From positions 1 through 47,640 of the forward strand of contig JAJJLU010003598.1 of assembly GCA_023807065.1 (NCBI GenBank): 47,640 nucleotides of DNA. Direction: 5' to 3'. This DNA is from Isotricha intestinalis (Eukaryota > Ciliophora > Litostomatea > Vestibuliferida > Isotrichidae). Of this stretch, positions 29,436 through 39,380 are shown one piece after another. Under the pieces are notes generated by a model. It was not told where the DNA came from. It saw nothing but the letters and a program-made list of their open reading frames with translations, and did not search any database. Position 1 is the stretch's first letter. Every line of letters begins with the position of its first letter. Position numbers and translations under genes: made by a program.

Positions 29436-30740
29436 ATGTTCTTATTATTCATCATTAATTTATATGTTTTGAGAATTTTTAAAAGTGAAATCACTTTAAA
29501 TTTTGAAAGACAATATGATTCATATCCTTTTACAAAAGAAAATTTATTTTCTAATTTGTTTTATAATTATTTAATTGTAAAAATAAATATAGGAAGCGAC
29601 AAACAAGAAATACCTTTAATGTTAAAATTTTATGAATATAATACTTTTATTATCGGTATTGAAGTTCCAGAAAAAAATTTGACAAAATTTAATAATAATA
29701 CATCATCAACGTTTAAATATATAAAAGAAAAGGCAGAATATTATGTAATGACACGTTTTGAATTTGCGTATCAAAGTGAAGATTCTTTATATTTAAATAA
29801 TAAAGAATATAAAAATTATGAATTTTTATTAGTTAAAGCTTTAAGTGAAACTTATAAAATTTATAAATTAATAGGAGGAGGAGTTATAGGTTTAAATAAA
29901 TATTTATCAACTTCTCAAGGAATAGATAAATATCATTTTATATCAATGCTAAAAGAAAAAAATTATATTGATTCATATTCTTTTACTTTTAAATTTTTGG
30001 ATAAAAATAAAGGACAGATTATATTAGGAAATGAACCACATGAATATGATAAAAATTACAAAGAAAAAAATTATTTAAAAATAAGGACTCAAAATATTAA
30101 TGATAATTTATGTTATTCATTAGTTTTTGATAATATTATATCAAAAAACTATGAATTTAATGAATATTTAAAAGCTGGAATTGTACTTGAAAATGGTTTT
30201 ATTATTAGTGTAAAGAAATATAAAGATTATTTGGATGATATTTTTTTTAACGAAAAAATGAAAGAAGGAATATGTGATAAAGAAAAAAAAAGATTTCTTG
30301 AGTTTAGCAATTATTTATATTTATATTCTTGTGATGAAACATTAGATACTTCAAAAATTCCTGATTTAACTTTTGAATTAAAACAAATGGAAATGAATTT
30401 TACTTTTAATGAAAAAGATTTATGGTTTAATTTTGAAGGAAGAAAATATTTTTTAATTCTTTTTCAAGAATATGGAAATTATTGGATTCTTGGAGAACCT
30501 TTTTTAAGAAAATATCAAATTATTTTTAATCAAGATGATTCTACTTTAGGTTATTATAATTTAAATTATAAAAAACCAACTTCATTTTTTTATATATTAA
30601 ATTGGATTTTTGTTATTCTTCTATTTATTATTGTATTATGTTTAGGTGCTTATATATTTATAATTTTAAAAAATAAACCCAAAAGAAAAATTGCAAATGA
30701 ATTAATTGAAGAAGAATATAAAGATATTTCTAAAATTTAA
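29436..30740 (+). CDS. pepsin-fold (A1) membrane protein lacking both catalytic Asp: pseudoprotease
   Basis: 434 residues with an N-terminal signal-like hydrophobic segment (1-17) and one transmembrane helix near the C-terminus (about 381-409), followed by a basic cytosolic tail: a type I membrane layout. The pepsin-family framework is visible: NYLIVKINIGSDKQEIPLML (strand before the first active site), GGGVIGLNKYLST (flap-side loop), FKFLDKNKGQIILGNEPHEY and NYWILGEPFLRKYQIIFNQD (end of the second lobe). The first DTGS motif is replaced by Y66-E-Y-N and the second DSGT by L251-E-N-G, so neither catalytic Asp is present. It is probably a binding or surface protein, not a protease. The next plus-strand gene follows after 657 bp. 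Ends in TAA. Confidence 0.75.
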   Translation: MFLLFIINLYVLRIFKSEITLNFERQYDSYPFTKENLFSNLFYNYLIVKINIGSDKQEIPLMLKFYEYNTFIIGIEVPEKNLTKFNNNTSSTFKYIKEKAEYYVMTRFEFAYQSEDSLYLNNKEYKNYEFLLVKALSETYKIYKLIGGGVIGLNKYLSTSQGIDKYHFISMLKEKNYIDSYSFTFKFLDKNKGQIILGNEPHEYDKNYKEKNYLKIRTQNINDNLCYSLVFDNIISKNYEFNEYLKAGIVLENGFIISVKKYKDYLDDIFFNEKMKEGICDKEKKRFLEFSNYLYLYSCDETLDTSKIPDLTFELKQMEMNFTFNEKDLWFNFEGRKYFLILFQEYGNYWILGEPFLRKYQIIFNQDDSTLGYYNLNYKKPTSFFYILNWIFVILLFIIVLCLGAYIFIILKNKPKRKIANELIEEEYKDISKI

Positions 30741-31397
30741 ATTTGTTATTAATTTATTATTATAAAATAAATGGAACGTTATTAAGATTAAATATAATGA
30801 ATGATTATTAGAAAAAAATTGTTTATTAATGCTTTTTATAATTATTTAAAAGTTTTTTTTTAAATAATAACATATAATAATTAATAGAATATTTTATGAT
30901 ATAATTTTATTATGATATTCCTAATGTTTTCTGATATTATTTGACATTTTTTTTCTTAAGAATGTAAATTAAATGGTTTTTGTTCTTTTAAATCCCCAAT
31001 TCTTTTTCTGAAATATTTGTATATATTAAATTTTATTGTTAGCTTTTTACTATATTTATTATTTTATTTCAAAAATTTTTTTTATCATTCAAAAAGTCAT
31101 TTTTATGACTTTTTCTATATATTATTATTTGAAGTTATAATTATATTTGATTAATTTCTTATGTAGTTTATGATTCTGTTTTTATTGAGAATCTCTTATT
31201 TTATATTATTATTAATTTAGACTAAATAAGATTAATAAAAAAAATTTTTCAAAACATATTTTATGTCTATTTAAATTTTTTTCTATCAATATCACAAAAC
31301 AAAATTTCCAAAAAAATACTTAAAATCTAAAAAACAATTGAAAAAACTAAAAAAACAACATTTAAATTATATAAAAAAAAATAAAATATAATAAAAA
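30741..31397. other. intergenic gap, 657 bp, with one perfect hairpin
   Basis: Lies between two plus-strand genes. It holds a perfect 10-bp inverted repeat with a TTTT loop at 31091-31114. The 100 bp before the B-box gene are A-rich, as before most genes here. No open frame or RNA gene recognised. Confidence 0.5.
31091..31114. repeat. perfect 10-bp hairpin (inverted repeat)
   Basis: AAAAAGTCAT, loop TTTT, ATGACTTTTT: a perfect 10-bp stem with a 4-nt loop in the gap between the pseudoprotease and the B-box/WD40 gene. It could be a 3'-end signal, a protein-binding site or chance in A/T-rich DNA. Confidence 0.5.
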
Positions 31398-33554
31398 ATG
31401 TCTTCATTTCAAAATATAATATGTCCAATCCACAGACAGCCAATAGGAGGAGTATGTGATGAAATATCATGTGATAGTAAACATACATTAATGTGTATGC
31501 AATGTGTAAACAATCCAAATTCTTGTGTAAGAAAAAATAATCATCAATCAATTTCTCTTGATGAATTTGTTGATAATTACTTTGGAATATATTTAAATGA
31601 ACTATTTTCTTCAACTGATACTTCACAAAGAGTAAACACAGTAGAACATTTTTGTAAAAATTCACAAGAAATTTATGATAATTTTAATCAAGAAAATGAA
31701 AAAATTGGAAGTGAAATGATTCAAATATTTCAATCTTTTATTGATAAAATAAATAATCTTTTTGTTAAATTCAATCAAGATTTCATTAATTATATTAAAA
31801 TGAAACAAGATGAATTAAATAAGGCTTTAACTAATTTAATTAATACTAGTTATTATGATCAATTAGAAGGGTTTAATAAAGACGCTTTATGGAATAAAAT
31901 ATGTAATTGTAGAGATTATAATTCTTTAAATCAATTAATTTATGATATGAAAACTTGTGTTTTAAATTTAAGTAGTGATATGACTAATAAAGACATTGAT
32001 AAAGTAAAATCAATAATGAATATTAATGGAGATAATGTTATAAATTATTTCACAACAGAATTTAAAAATTTAAATAATGAAGCTGATAAAAGATTTAATT
32101 TATATTCTCAGAAAATAAAAGAAAAAATGTTTAATAATGATAAAAAATACCCTAGTCAAAACATTCAAACAATGCAAACTTCATCATTAAGTAATACTCA
32201 AAATAAAAATGTAAATAAAACAAATACTCAAACTAAACAAGTATTTAATATGGGTGGAACAATAAGAACAGTTTCAGATGCTTTTGAAAATACAAATCAA
32301 TTTTCAAATACAAATTTAAGTAAAACTAGTACAAATATTCCTCAAAATGATGAAGAAGATAAAAATAATTTAAGTCAATTTGAATGTATTTATGAAGCTC
32401 CAATTGATTACACTTCATTTGCAAATTTCCAAAATAAAAAATTTGTTATATTTGAACATTCAAATGGAACAACGTTTTTAGCTTATCCTACTTCATCAAA
32501 TACTATAAATATTGAATATTTAGATAAATTTATTGATGATGTAACTATTAGTAAACCAATTACAAATGAATCTTTTAAAAATAATAAAAATAAACAAATT
32601 AAAAGTAATATATTTAATGCTAGACCACAAAAAATTGATGACAGTCAAAATAAAGTTTCTTCACGTCAAAAATATTTATATTTTACTCTATCTTCTCATT
32701 CTCAAAAAATAAATGAATTAATATATTATAGATCAAGTGAAAATAAAGATTATTTATTATCTTCAAGTGATGATTGTACAATTAAAATATGGGACATAAC
32801 AGAATTAAATAAATATTTAAAAGATGTGAATTCATTTTATAGATGTAATTGTGTAAAAACACTTTTAGGACATCAAGGAAGAATAATTTCATTAAAAACA
32901 TATTATGATCCTTTAAAAGGAATAAATTATATAATTTCACTTGGATATGGAGATAAAATAAAAGTATGGAATTTAATTACAGGACAATTAATAAGAAATA
33001 TATTTGATAAAGATGATTTTAGTAGTACAGTAAAAGATAATTATATGGAAATAGTAAATGTAAATAAATTTAATTATTTATTCACAGCAAATTCAATGAC
33101 AAATAAAATATCAGTTTGGAATTTTGATACAGGAGATATTATTTCAGTATTACAATATAATAAAGGAAAAGGATATTCAAATCCAAAAATAATAGGATTA
33201 AATTATATTAATTTAAATGATCAAATATGTAGATTATATGTTATTGATGATATTGGTTCTTGTTGTTTTATTGATGTTTTAAGTAATTCTGATTTAAATG
33301 ATTGTGGTTTTGTTCTTCAAGATAAAAATGATAGTAGAATTGGGAGTTTTGTCTTTGGTGATGGACAATATATTTGTATTTATTGTAAAAATGGTTTTGT
33401 TTATCAATATTCTGTTTATGATCATCAATTAGTTGATAGAAAAAAATTAGGTAATAATACTTTTATTTCTTATGCTATGGAATATATTCATCATACTAGA
33501 AGAAGGTTAATTGCTTTACATTGTGGAGATATGCATTTAAAAATTTTTAATTAA
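31398..33554 (+). CDS. B-box zinc finger protein with C-terminal WD40 repeats
   Basis: 718 residues. The N-terminal 50 residues form a B-box-type zinc-binding module: C9, H12, C20, C25, C33, C36 and C43/H49 are spaced as CPIH ... CDEISC ... CMQC ... NNHQ. A helical region (about 60-260) follows, then an Asn/Thr/Gln-rich linker. WD40 blades start near residue 430: LLSSSDDCTIKIWDI, TLLGHQGRIISLK, IKVWNLITGQLIR and KISVWNFDTGDIIS are clear, with weaker blades to the end. This B-box plus helix plus WD40 pattern is frequent in ciliates. WD40 propellers scaffold protein complexes; the module could make it a ubiquitin-ligase-like or cytoskeletal adaptor, but no RING is seen. CK1 follows after 288 bp on the same strand. 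Ends in TAA. Confidence 0.87.
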   Translation: MSSFQNIICPIHRQPIGGVCDEISCDSKHTLMCMQCVNNPNSCVRKNNHQSISLDEFVDNYFGIYLNELFSSTDTSQRVNTVEHFCKNSQEIYDNFNQENEKIGSEMIQIFQSFIDKINNLFVKFNQDFINYIKMKQDELNKALTNLINTSYYDQLEGFNKDALWNKICNCRDYNSLNQLIYDMKTCVLNLSSDMTNKDIDKVKSIMNINGDNVINYFTTEFKNLNNEADKRFNLYSQKIKEKMFNNDKKYPSQNIQTMQTSSLSNTQNKNVNKTNTQTKQVFNMGGTIRTVSDAFENTNQFSNTNLSKTSTNIPQNDEEDKNNLSQFECIYEAPIDYTSFANFQNKKFVIFEHSNGTTFLAYPTSSNTINIEYLDKFIDDVTISKPITNESFKNNKNKQIKSNIFNARPQKIDDSQNKVSSRQKYLYFTLSSHSQKINELIYYRSSENKDYLLSSSDDCTIKIWDITELNKYLKDVNSFYRCNCVKTLLGHQGRIISLKTYYDPLKGINYIISLGYGDKIKVWNLITGQLIRNIFDKDDFSSTVKDNYMEIVNVNKFNYLFTANSMTNKISVWNFDTGDIISVLQYNKGKGYSNPKIIGLNYINLNDQICRLYVIDDIGSCCFIDVLSNSDLNDCGFVLQDKNDSRIGSFVFGDGQYICIYCKNGFVYQYSVYDHQLVDRKKLGNNTFISYAMEYIHHTRRRLIALHCGDMHLKIFN

Positions 33555-33842
33555 TATTTTAGAGTGATTTGTTATTTTTTGTTTTTTTGTCTTTTTTTGG
33601 TTTAAAAATTTGGTTTTTGATTTTTATTAACTAAAAAGTTAAGTTTTATTTATTAATTTTTATTTATTTTTATTTTTTAATTTAAAGAATCTTGTTTTAT
33701 TTTTAATATTTTTTGAAATAAAAATCAAATTTATAAATTAAGAGCAAAATACAACAAACAGATAAAAGAAAAATAATCTAAAATAAAAAAAATTAATTAA
33801 AATTATATACATCAAAAAAAATAAATATATATCAAATAAAAA

Positions 33843-34853
33843 ATGATGTCTTTTTCAACAACATCATCAACTTCTTCAAAAGATAATTTAGACAATGAAA
33901 TATTTATAGACAAAGAAAAAGATATAGTATTATATCTAAATAAGCAACTTGGAAAAGGAGGATTTGGTCAAATATATAAGGGTGAATATATAAAAACTCA
34001 TACTCCTTTAGGAATAAAAGTAGAAATTATTAATTCTCATCCTCATTTAGAAAGTGAATATTATATATTAAATTTATTACAAGGAGGAACAGGAATACCA
34101 AAAGCATATAAATTTATAAATACAAAAGAGAAAAATTATTTAATAATGGAATTACTAGGACAATCATTAGATAAATTATATTCTTTATGTAAAAAATGTT
34201 TTGATATAAAAACAATAATAAAAATAGCAATTCAAATGATAGAAAGAATAGAATATATTCATTCAAAAGGGATAATCCATAGAGATATTAAACCAGCAAA
34301 TTTTTTAATAGGTACAAAAAAGAAGAAAGATATAATATATTTAATAGATTATGGTTTATCAAAAAGATATATAGATAAAAATACAAAAGAGCATATTCCT
34401 TATAAAGAAGGAAAAGGATTAACTGGAACAGCAAGGTATGTTTCTTTATTCACTCATTATGGAATTGAACAAAGTAGAAGAGATGATATTGAAGGAATTG
34501 CATATAATTTAATATTTTTAGCTAAAGGGAAATTACCTTGGCAAGGAGTTAGATTAAAAAATAAAAAAGAAAAACATAAGAAAATTATGGAAAAGAAATT
34601 AATGTATTCTCCTGAAGATTTATGTTATGGTTTACCTGAAGAATTTTCTATTTTACTTAAATATGCTAGAAAATTAGATTTTATGGAAAAACCTGATTAT
34701 GATGGAATTAAAGTTATGTTTAAAGAATTGTTAGAAAATAATAAAGGATTTTTAGATATGAAGTTTTGTTGGGAAAATCAAAGTGATTTTGAAAGTGAAA
34801 GTGAAGATAGTAAAGAAAAAAATAATACTAAAGTTATGAAAGATAATAAGTAA
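33843..34853 (+). CDS. casein kinase 1-like protein kinase
   Basis: 336 residues. It carries the CK1-type Gly loop LGKGGFGQIYKG at 36-47 and ATP-binding Lys59 (LGIKVE). IIHRDIKPANF at 144-154 is the catalytic loop (HRDIKP). The DFG motif is DYG at 169-171. GTARYVSLFTHYGIEQSRRD is the CK1-specific activation segment, replacing the APE motif. LPWQGV is the typical CK1 motif after it. The last 30 residues are acidic Ser-rich (SDFESESEDSKE). CK1 kinases phosphorylate acidic/primed Ser/Thr sites in many processes. All catalytic residues are present, so it should be active; the Tyr in DFG is conservative. Two Met codons stand at the start, and either could be used. Ends in TAA. Confidence 0.93.
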   Translation: MMSFSTTSSTSSKDNLDNEIFIDKEKDIVLYLNKQLGKGGFGQIYKGEYIKTHTPLGIKVEIINSHPHLESEYYILNLLQGGTGIPKAYKFINTKEKNYLIMELLGQSLDKLYSLCKKCFDIKTIIKIAIQMIERIEYIHSKGIIHRDIKPANFLIGTKKKKDIIYLIDYGLSKRYIDKNTKEHIPYKEGKGLTGTARYVSLFTHYGIEQSRRDDIEGIAYNLIFLAKGKLPWQGVRLKNKKEKHKKIMEKKLMYSPEDLCYGLPEEFSILLKYARKLDFMEKPDYDGIKVMFKELLENNKGFLDMKFCWENQSDFESESEDSKEKNNTKVMKDNK

Positions 34854-35112
34854 TTTTTTCATTTTTTTTTTTGATTTTTGATTTTTTTTATTTACATTTT
34901 TTGATGATTGTTTTTATATATTTTTTTAATTTTAAATATTTTATTATTACTGTTTTATTTTATTTTAATTTTAAAAAAATTATTAAATTTATTTATTTTT
35001 TAAGAATATATTGTATATTTTTTTCTCTTCATTTGTTCTATTTATATTATTTAAAAAATTAATTTTTATATTAGCACTTAAAGAAGATTTATTTAAATTA
35101 TATATTTTTTTA

Positions 35113-36090
35113 TTAGAATGAACAACTGCTTCCTCTTTTTTTTATATTTTTTATTTTTTTATTTTCTTTTTGATTTGGTTTTTCCTTCCATAAAACATTT
35201 AATTTTTTTTCAAGAAATCTTTTTAAATAAAAATCTTTAATTTGTTTTTGAAAATAAAATTTTTTTAATATATTTTGAATTTTATTGAAATTATTATCAT
35301 CAAATTTAATTTGTTTATCTAATTGTCTTCTATTTGAATTAAAATCAAAATGAAGAGTTTTTCTATCTTCTTCAATATTATTATGTAGACAAACTTTATT
35401 TAATTTGTCGAGTTCATCATCATTCATTTCAGATAATTTTTTTATAAAAGGTAAATTAATTTCTTTCTTTTTTTGAAGATAATTAATTAATTCATTTTGT
35501 TTAGTATTTATTTTCTTTTTTAATATTTGTTTTAATTTTTCTTTTTCAGGTTCATAATTTATTGTTCTAAATTCTAAATCATTCATAACATAATTTTTCT
35601 TTTTAACTTCTTCTTTTTCTTCTATTGTATTTATAATTGAATCATAAGCATTTTTATTTAAAATATTTTTTAAAGATATTGAATTCAATTTTTTTTCTTT
35701 TTTTTTTTCATCATTTTTAATATTATTTATTATCAAAGGTTCTTTTTTTTCTTTTTTATCATTTGGTAATAAAAGTTTATTTAAATTTAATACATTATAA
35801 TCATTTTCTTTCTTCTGCATTTTGTTTATCATATTATACAAAATATTTCTATTATCTTTTTGAATTTTTTTTTCTACATTTTTTTTAACTTCACAATTAT
35901 TTGAAATTGAAAAATGATGATTCACATTTAAATCATCTTTATTATCATAATATTTTTTTTTTCTAAGAGTATACATTGAATTACTTTTATCAATATATAT
36001 TTTCCTTCTTTTATTAATTCTAAAACTATTAAATTCTTTTTTTAATTCAGAAATTTCAATAGAACCATCTGGAGTTAAAATAATTCTCAT
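35113..36090 (-). CDS. basic Lys/Asn-rich protein, unknown function
   Basis: 325 residues, not recognised. The first 20 residues look folded (MRIILTPDGSIEISELKKEF). The rest is Lys/Asn/Glu-rich with short helical or coiled segments (NYEPEKEKLKQILKKKI and FYFQKQIKDFYLKRFLEK), ending KKRGSSCSF. The strongly basic character suggests nucleic-acid, microtubule or membrane contact, but nothing specific is seen. Its start lies 98 bp from the divergent DPP III-like gene, so they may share a promoter. Ends in TAA. Confidence 0.7.
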   Translation of the reverse strand: MRIILTPDGSIEISELKKEFNSFRINKRRKIYIDKSNSMYTLRKKKYYDNKDDLNVNHHFSISNNCEVKKNVEKKIQKDNRNILYNMINKMQKKENDYNVLNLNKLLLPNDKKEKKEPLIINNIKNDEKKKEKKLNSISLKNILNKNAYDSIINTIEEKEEVKKKNYVMNDLEFRTINYEPEKEKLKQILKKKINTKQNELINYLQKKKEINLPFIKKLSEMNDDELDKLNKVCLHNNIEEDRKTLHFDFNSNRRQLDKQIKFDDNNFNKIQNILKKFYFQKQIKDFYLKRFLEKKLNVLWKEKPNQKENKKIKNIKKRGSSCSF

Positions 36091-36188
36091 TTTATTAATT
36101 TATAAAATTATACTTTAAATTAATTAATATATATCTCAAAATAATTAAACTTTTTTCACTTATTATTTTAATCAATTAATTTTTAAAT
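36091..36188. promoter_or_regulatory. 98-bp bidirectional intergenic space
   Basis: Short A/T stretch between two divergent starts (the basic unknown protein on the minus strand, the DPP III homologue on the plus strand). Both promoters must lie here or overlap. No specific element recognised. Confidence 0.4.
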
Positions 36189-38297
36189 ATGTTAAACTTA
36201 TATCAAACAATAATAAAAAGTTCTCCAATTATAGGAATAAATTTTAAAGAAAGTTTTGAAAATTTAACAGATGATGAAAAAAATTATGTATATCATTTAT
36301 CAAAAGCTTGTTGGGCAGGAAGAATATTAACATTATTTCAAAAAAGTTATGAATCACCTCCTTTATTTTTAATATTCCAAAAATTTTTTTGTTCATTTCC
36401 TTCATTTCAAAGAGTAAAAGAAATAATATTAAAAAATAATATAACAGATATAGAATATAATTTATTTATGAATTACGTTTCAAAATTTTATTATAATTTT
36501 GGAAATTATACTTTATATGGAAACCAAAAGTTTATTCCAGAATTACCAAGTAATAAATTTGAAGAAATATTAAAAATATCAAGTAAATATTCAGAAATCA
36601 ATTTTTTATGGTATTGTATAAAAGAAATAGTATATGATAATCAAAATTGTAATTTAATAGATTTAGAAGAAAAAGGAGGAAATAATTCTTATTATTTAGG
36701 TGGATTAACAGAAAAAGAAATCAATTCAATAGATAAAATTTTAAAAGAAAAAAAAATAAGTTTATTAAACACCCGTTTATTATCCTTATCTTTAAATAAA
36801 TATGCAGTATTAATATCAAGTGTGATAGAAAAACAAGAAGAATTAACAGATAATATAATATTATATTATGGTGAATTTTCTTCTTTTTTAAAAAAAATAA
36901 ATGAAAATTTAAATAATGCAAAAAATTATTGTCCAAATGAAAATGAGAAATTAACATTAAAAAATTATATTGAATTTTTTGATACAGGAGATATAGAAAA
37001 ACATAAAGAATCACAAAGAAAATGGATTAAAGATATTTCTCAAATAGAAATGAATTTTGCTTGGATACCTTCATATATAGATCCAATGGGAGTTAGAGGT
37101 GTTTTTTCTATTTGGGTTGGAATTACTGATGAATTAAATTCTAAGAAATATATTAATTTATGTAATTTATTTAATGAATTAATCGATGAATTACCTTGGG
37201 ATAAACAATTTGAAAAAGAAAAAATTATTCAAAAAAATTTTATTGGAGTTGATATTGTTTGTAATTGCAATGAAGAAAATGAATTAGGAAGAAATTGTCC
37301 TGTTTATAGAGAAATAATTGAAGAAGAAGGATTTAAAAATTTTAATATATTAAATGCAGGAAATTTTGAAAAAATAAATAATTATAATTATGAATCTATT
37401 TTTTTTAGTGAAAAAGATTTAAAAATACTTTCTATGTATGGTAAAAATGCATTAATTTTAAAAACTGCATTACATACTTTTTTAGGTCATGGTTCTGGAA
37501 AATTATTAAGAAAAGATATTAATAATAAATTTAATTTTGATGTTGAAAACTTATTAAGTCCTATAACTGGTAATTTAATAGATACTTTTTATATTAATGA
37601 TGAAACTTATGAAGATAAATTTAGAGAAATTGCTAAAGTTTATGAAGAATTTAGAGCTGATTTACATGCTTTATTTTTCTGTTTTGAACAAAAAATTCAT
37701 GAAATATTTAAAATTAGTCAAATAGATTATCAAGAAGTTATTTATGCTATTTGGATTAAATATATTCATCAAGGAATTTATGCATTGTATTTATATAATG
37801 ATAAAAAAAAAAAATGGAGTCAAGCTTTCACACAAGGTGCTTGGATTTTTATTAATTTTTTATTTGAAAATCAAGTTAAGGAAAAAGAAATTATAGTTAT
37901 TAATTTTAAAGATAATGATATTGAAATTAAAATTAATAAAGAAATGATTATATATTATGGAAGAGATATTGTAAAAGAATTATTAATTAAAATACATATT
38001 TGGAAATGTTCTGGTAATTATGATACTGCTAAAAAATTTTTTGAAAAATATTTACAAGTTAATGATCAATTTTTAGAAGTTAGAAAAAAAATAGTTGAGA
38101 ATAAAATATATTTTAAATATTATTTGTATCCTAATTTAAAAAAAGATGATAAAAGTAATTTAATTACTATTCAAGAATATCCTGAAACTATGGAAGGGAT
38201 TATTCAAAGTAATGTTGAAAGATATGGAAATGAATTTAATAAAGATATTTATCAACAATGGAAGAAATATGAAACAAGTTTAATTGAAAATATGTAA
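36189..38297 (+). CDS. dipeptidyl peptidase III (M49) homologue with altered active site
   Basis: 702 residues, close to the usual 700-740 of DPP III. Family landmarks: SYIDPMGVRGVFSIWVGI (the ETYRDP.G.R..F region), LPWDKQFEK, LKTALHTFLGHGSGKLLRKD and VYEEFRADLHALFF. The zinc-site helix, normally HExxGH, reads H429-T-F-L-G-H434. Both zinc-binding His are kept, and the third ligand Glu487 (in EEFRAD) is exactly 58 residues after the first His, as in the human enzyme, but the catalytic Glu is Thr430. The protein should bind zinc but not hydrolyse peptides by the normal mechanism. Active relatives remove dipeptides from N-termini of short peptides in the cytosol. Divergent from the basic unknown gene by 98 bp. 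Ends in TAA. Confidence 0.9.
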   Translation: MLNLYQTIIKSSPIIGINFKESFENLTDDEKNYVYHLSKACWAGRILTLFQKSYESPPLFLIFQKFFCSFPSFQRVKEIILKNNITDIEYNLFMNYVSKFYYNFGNYTLYGNQKFIPELPSNKFEEILKISSKYSEINFLWYCIKEIVYDNQNCNLIDLEEKGGNNSYYLGGLTEKEINSIDKILKEKKISLLNTRLLSLSLNKYAVLISSVIEKQEELTDNIILYYGEFSSFLKKINENLNNAKNYCPNENEKLTLKNYIEFFDTGDIEKHKESQRKWIKDISQIEMNFAWIPSYIDPMGVRGVFSIWVGITDELNSKKYINLCNLFNELIDELPWDKQFEKEKIIQKNFIGVDIVCNCNEENELGRNCPVYREIIEEEGFKNFNILNAGNFEKINNYNYESIFFSEKDLKILSMYGKNALILKTALHTFLGHGSGKLLRKDINNKFNFDVENLLSPITGNLIDTFYINDETYEDKFREIAKVYEEFRADLHALFFCFEQKIHEIFKISQIDYQEVIYAIWIKYIHQGIYALYLYNDKKKKWSQAFTQGAWIFINFLFENQVKEKEIIVINFKDNDIEIKINKEMIIYYGRDIVKELLIKIHIWKCSGNYDTAKKFFEKYLQVNDQFLEVRKKIVENKIYFKYYLYPNLKKDDKSNLITIQEYPETMEGIIQSNVERYGNEFNKDIYQQWKKYETSLIENM

Positions 38298-38495
38298 TAA
38301 TATTATAAATAATTTTATAATTAAAAAGATTTTAATATTGAAAAAAATATTTAATAGAATACTTATTTATTATATATAAATATATGTTAGATAATTTCCT
38401 AATATTTAATTATGTGAATTTTATATATACAGACTTTATTTAATATTATGTTTTTTCTCATAATTAAAAATAATTTTAATTAATTTACTCCTAAA

Positions 38496-39233
38496 ATGGA
38501 TGAAACAAAAGAAAAAAAAATTCTAAAAAATGATCCCTTTAACAATAAAATGGATATTTCAAATGAAATAACCCATGAAGATATACACATAAGAGCAATG
38601 GATACAGAATTATCTGAAAATAAAAATAATTTAATATCATCTAGAAAAGAAACAAGTACTTTAAATAATTCAAATACTACAAATGATAATGAAAATAGAA
38701 TAGCAATTCAAAAATCAAAATTTATATATAAATTTGTAGGAAAAACATTATTTATATTTTCAGATAATGAAGGAAATCCAATTTTTATAATAGGACCTCA
38801 TTGGGGAATGTATTTTTGTTTAAATGGGATAATAACAATAATAATGATATTAATATATATATTTGCATTCCCAAAATTTAATATTTTAATGAGAATTTTA
38901 GGTCATATATCTTTTTGGTTTTTTTTCATTAGTTATACTTTAGCTTTTTTACTTAATCCTGGTTATCCTAAAAATAATATTGGGAAATTTACTGGAGAAC
39001 CAAGGAAAAATTATTATTTTTGTGAATTCTGCCAATTTTGGATTAGAAAAGATGCTTATGCTAGTCATTGTTATGATTGTGATATTTGTATTGAAGGTCA
39101 TGATCATCATTGTCCTTGGACTGGGCATTGCATTGGAAAAAATAATAAAATATTTTTTCATTGCTTTTTATTTAGTATTATTTCTGTTATTGGCTATTTT
39201 GCTGCTGCTATTACAAATTTTTTATCAAAGTAA
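38496..39233 (+). CDS. DHHC-type protein S-acyltransferase (short form)
   Basis: 245 residues. The zinc-binding DHHC cysteine-rich domain spans about 173-217: CEFC, then HCYDCDIC, then DHHCPW at 203-208, then GHCIGKNN, all ligands present and C206 the acyl-accepting catalytic Cys. Two transmembrane helices precede it (about 104-125 and 133-154) and one follows (about 220-241). The protein stops right there: the usual fourth helix and the TTxE/PaCCT tail are missing. No splice extension that continues the reading could be found downstream. It is a palmitoyltransferase by motif, probably acting at Golgi or plasma membrane; whether the short form is active is open. The acidic/Ser-rich N-terminal 70 residues look disordered. 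Ends in TAA. Confidence 0.9.
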   Translation: MDETKEKKILKNDPFNNKMDISNEITHEDIHIRAMDTELSENKNNLISSRKETSTLNNSNTTNDNENRIAIQKSKFIYKFVGKTLFIFSDNEGNPIFIIGPHWGMYFCLNGIITIIMILIYIFAFPKFNILMRILGHISFWFFFISYTLAFLLNPGYPKNNIGKFTGEPRKNYYFCEFCQFWIRKDAYASHCYDCDICIEGHDHHCPWTGHCIGKNNKIFFHCFLFSIISVIGYFAAAITNFLSK

Positions 39234-39380
39234 AATTATGTTTTTTTTCAATTTTTTTTGTATTCATTAAGTTTTAGTATTATTTGTTTTTAATTTTTTA
39301 ATTAATAATTCTATTATTTTTTTAATTTATCTTTATATTTTTTAATGGATTTACAAATATATTTTAGTTAAACAGATAAA

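Noticed and set aside
38949..39270. Alternative frames over the DHHC domain
   Set aside because: The plus-strand DHHC frame carries all zinc ligands; the others are shadows.
39230..39300. Possible intron after codon 244 of the DHHC gene (GTAAAATT ... TTTTAG)
   Set aside because: Joining to either candidate AG gives only a few codons before a stop and no fourth helix, so the TAA at 39231-39233 is taken as real.
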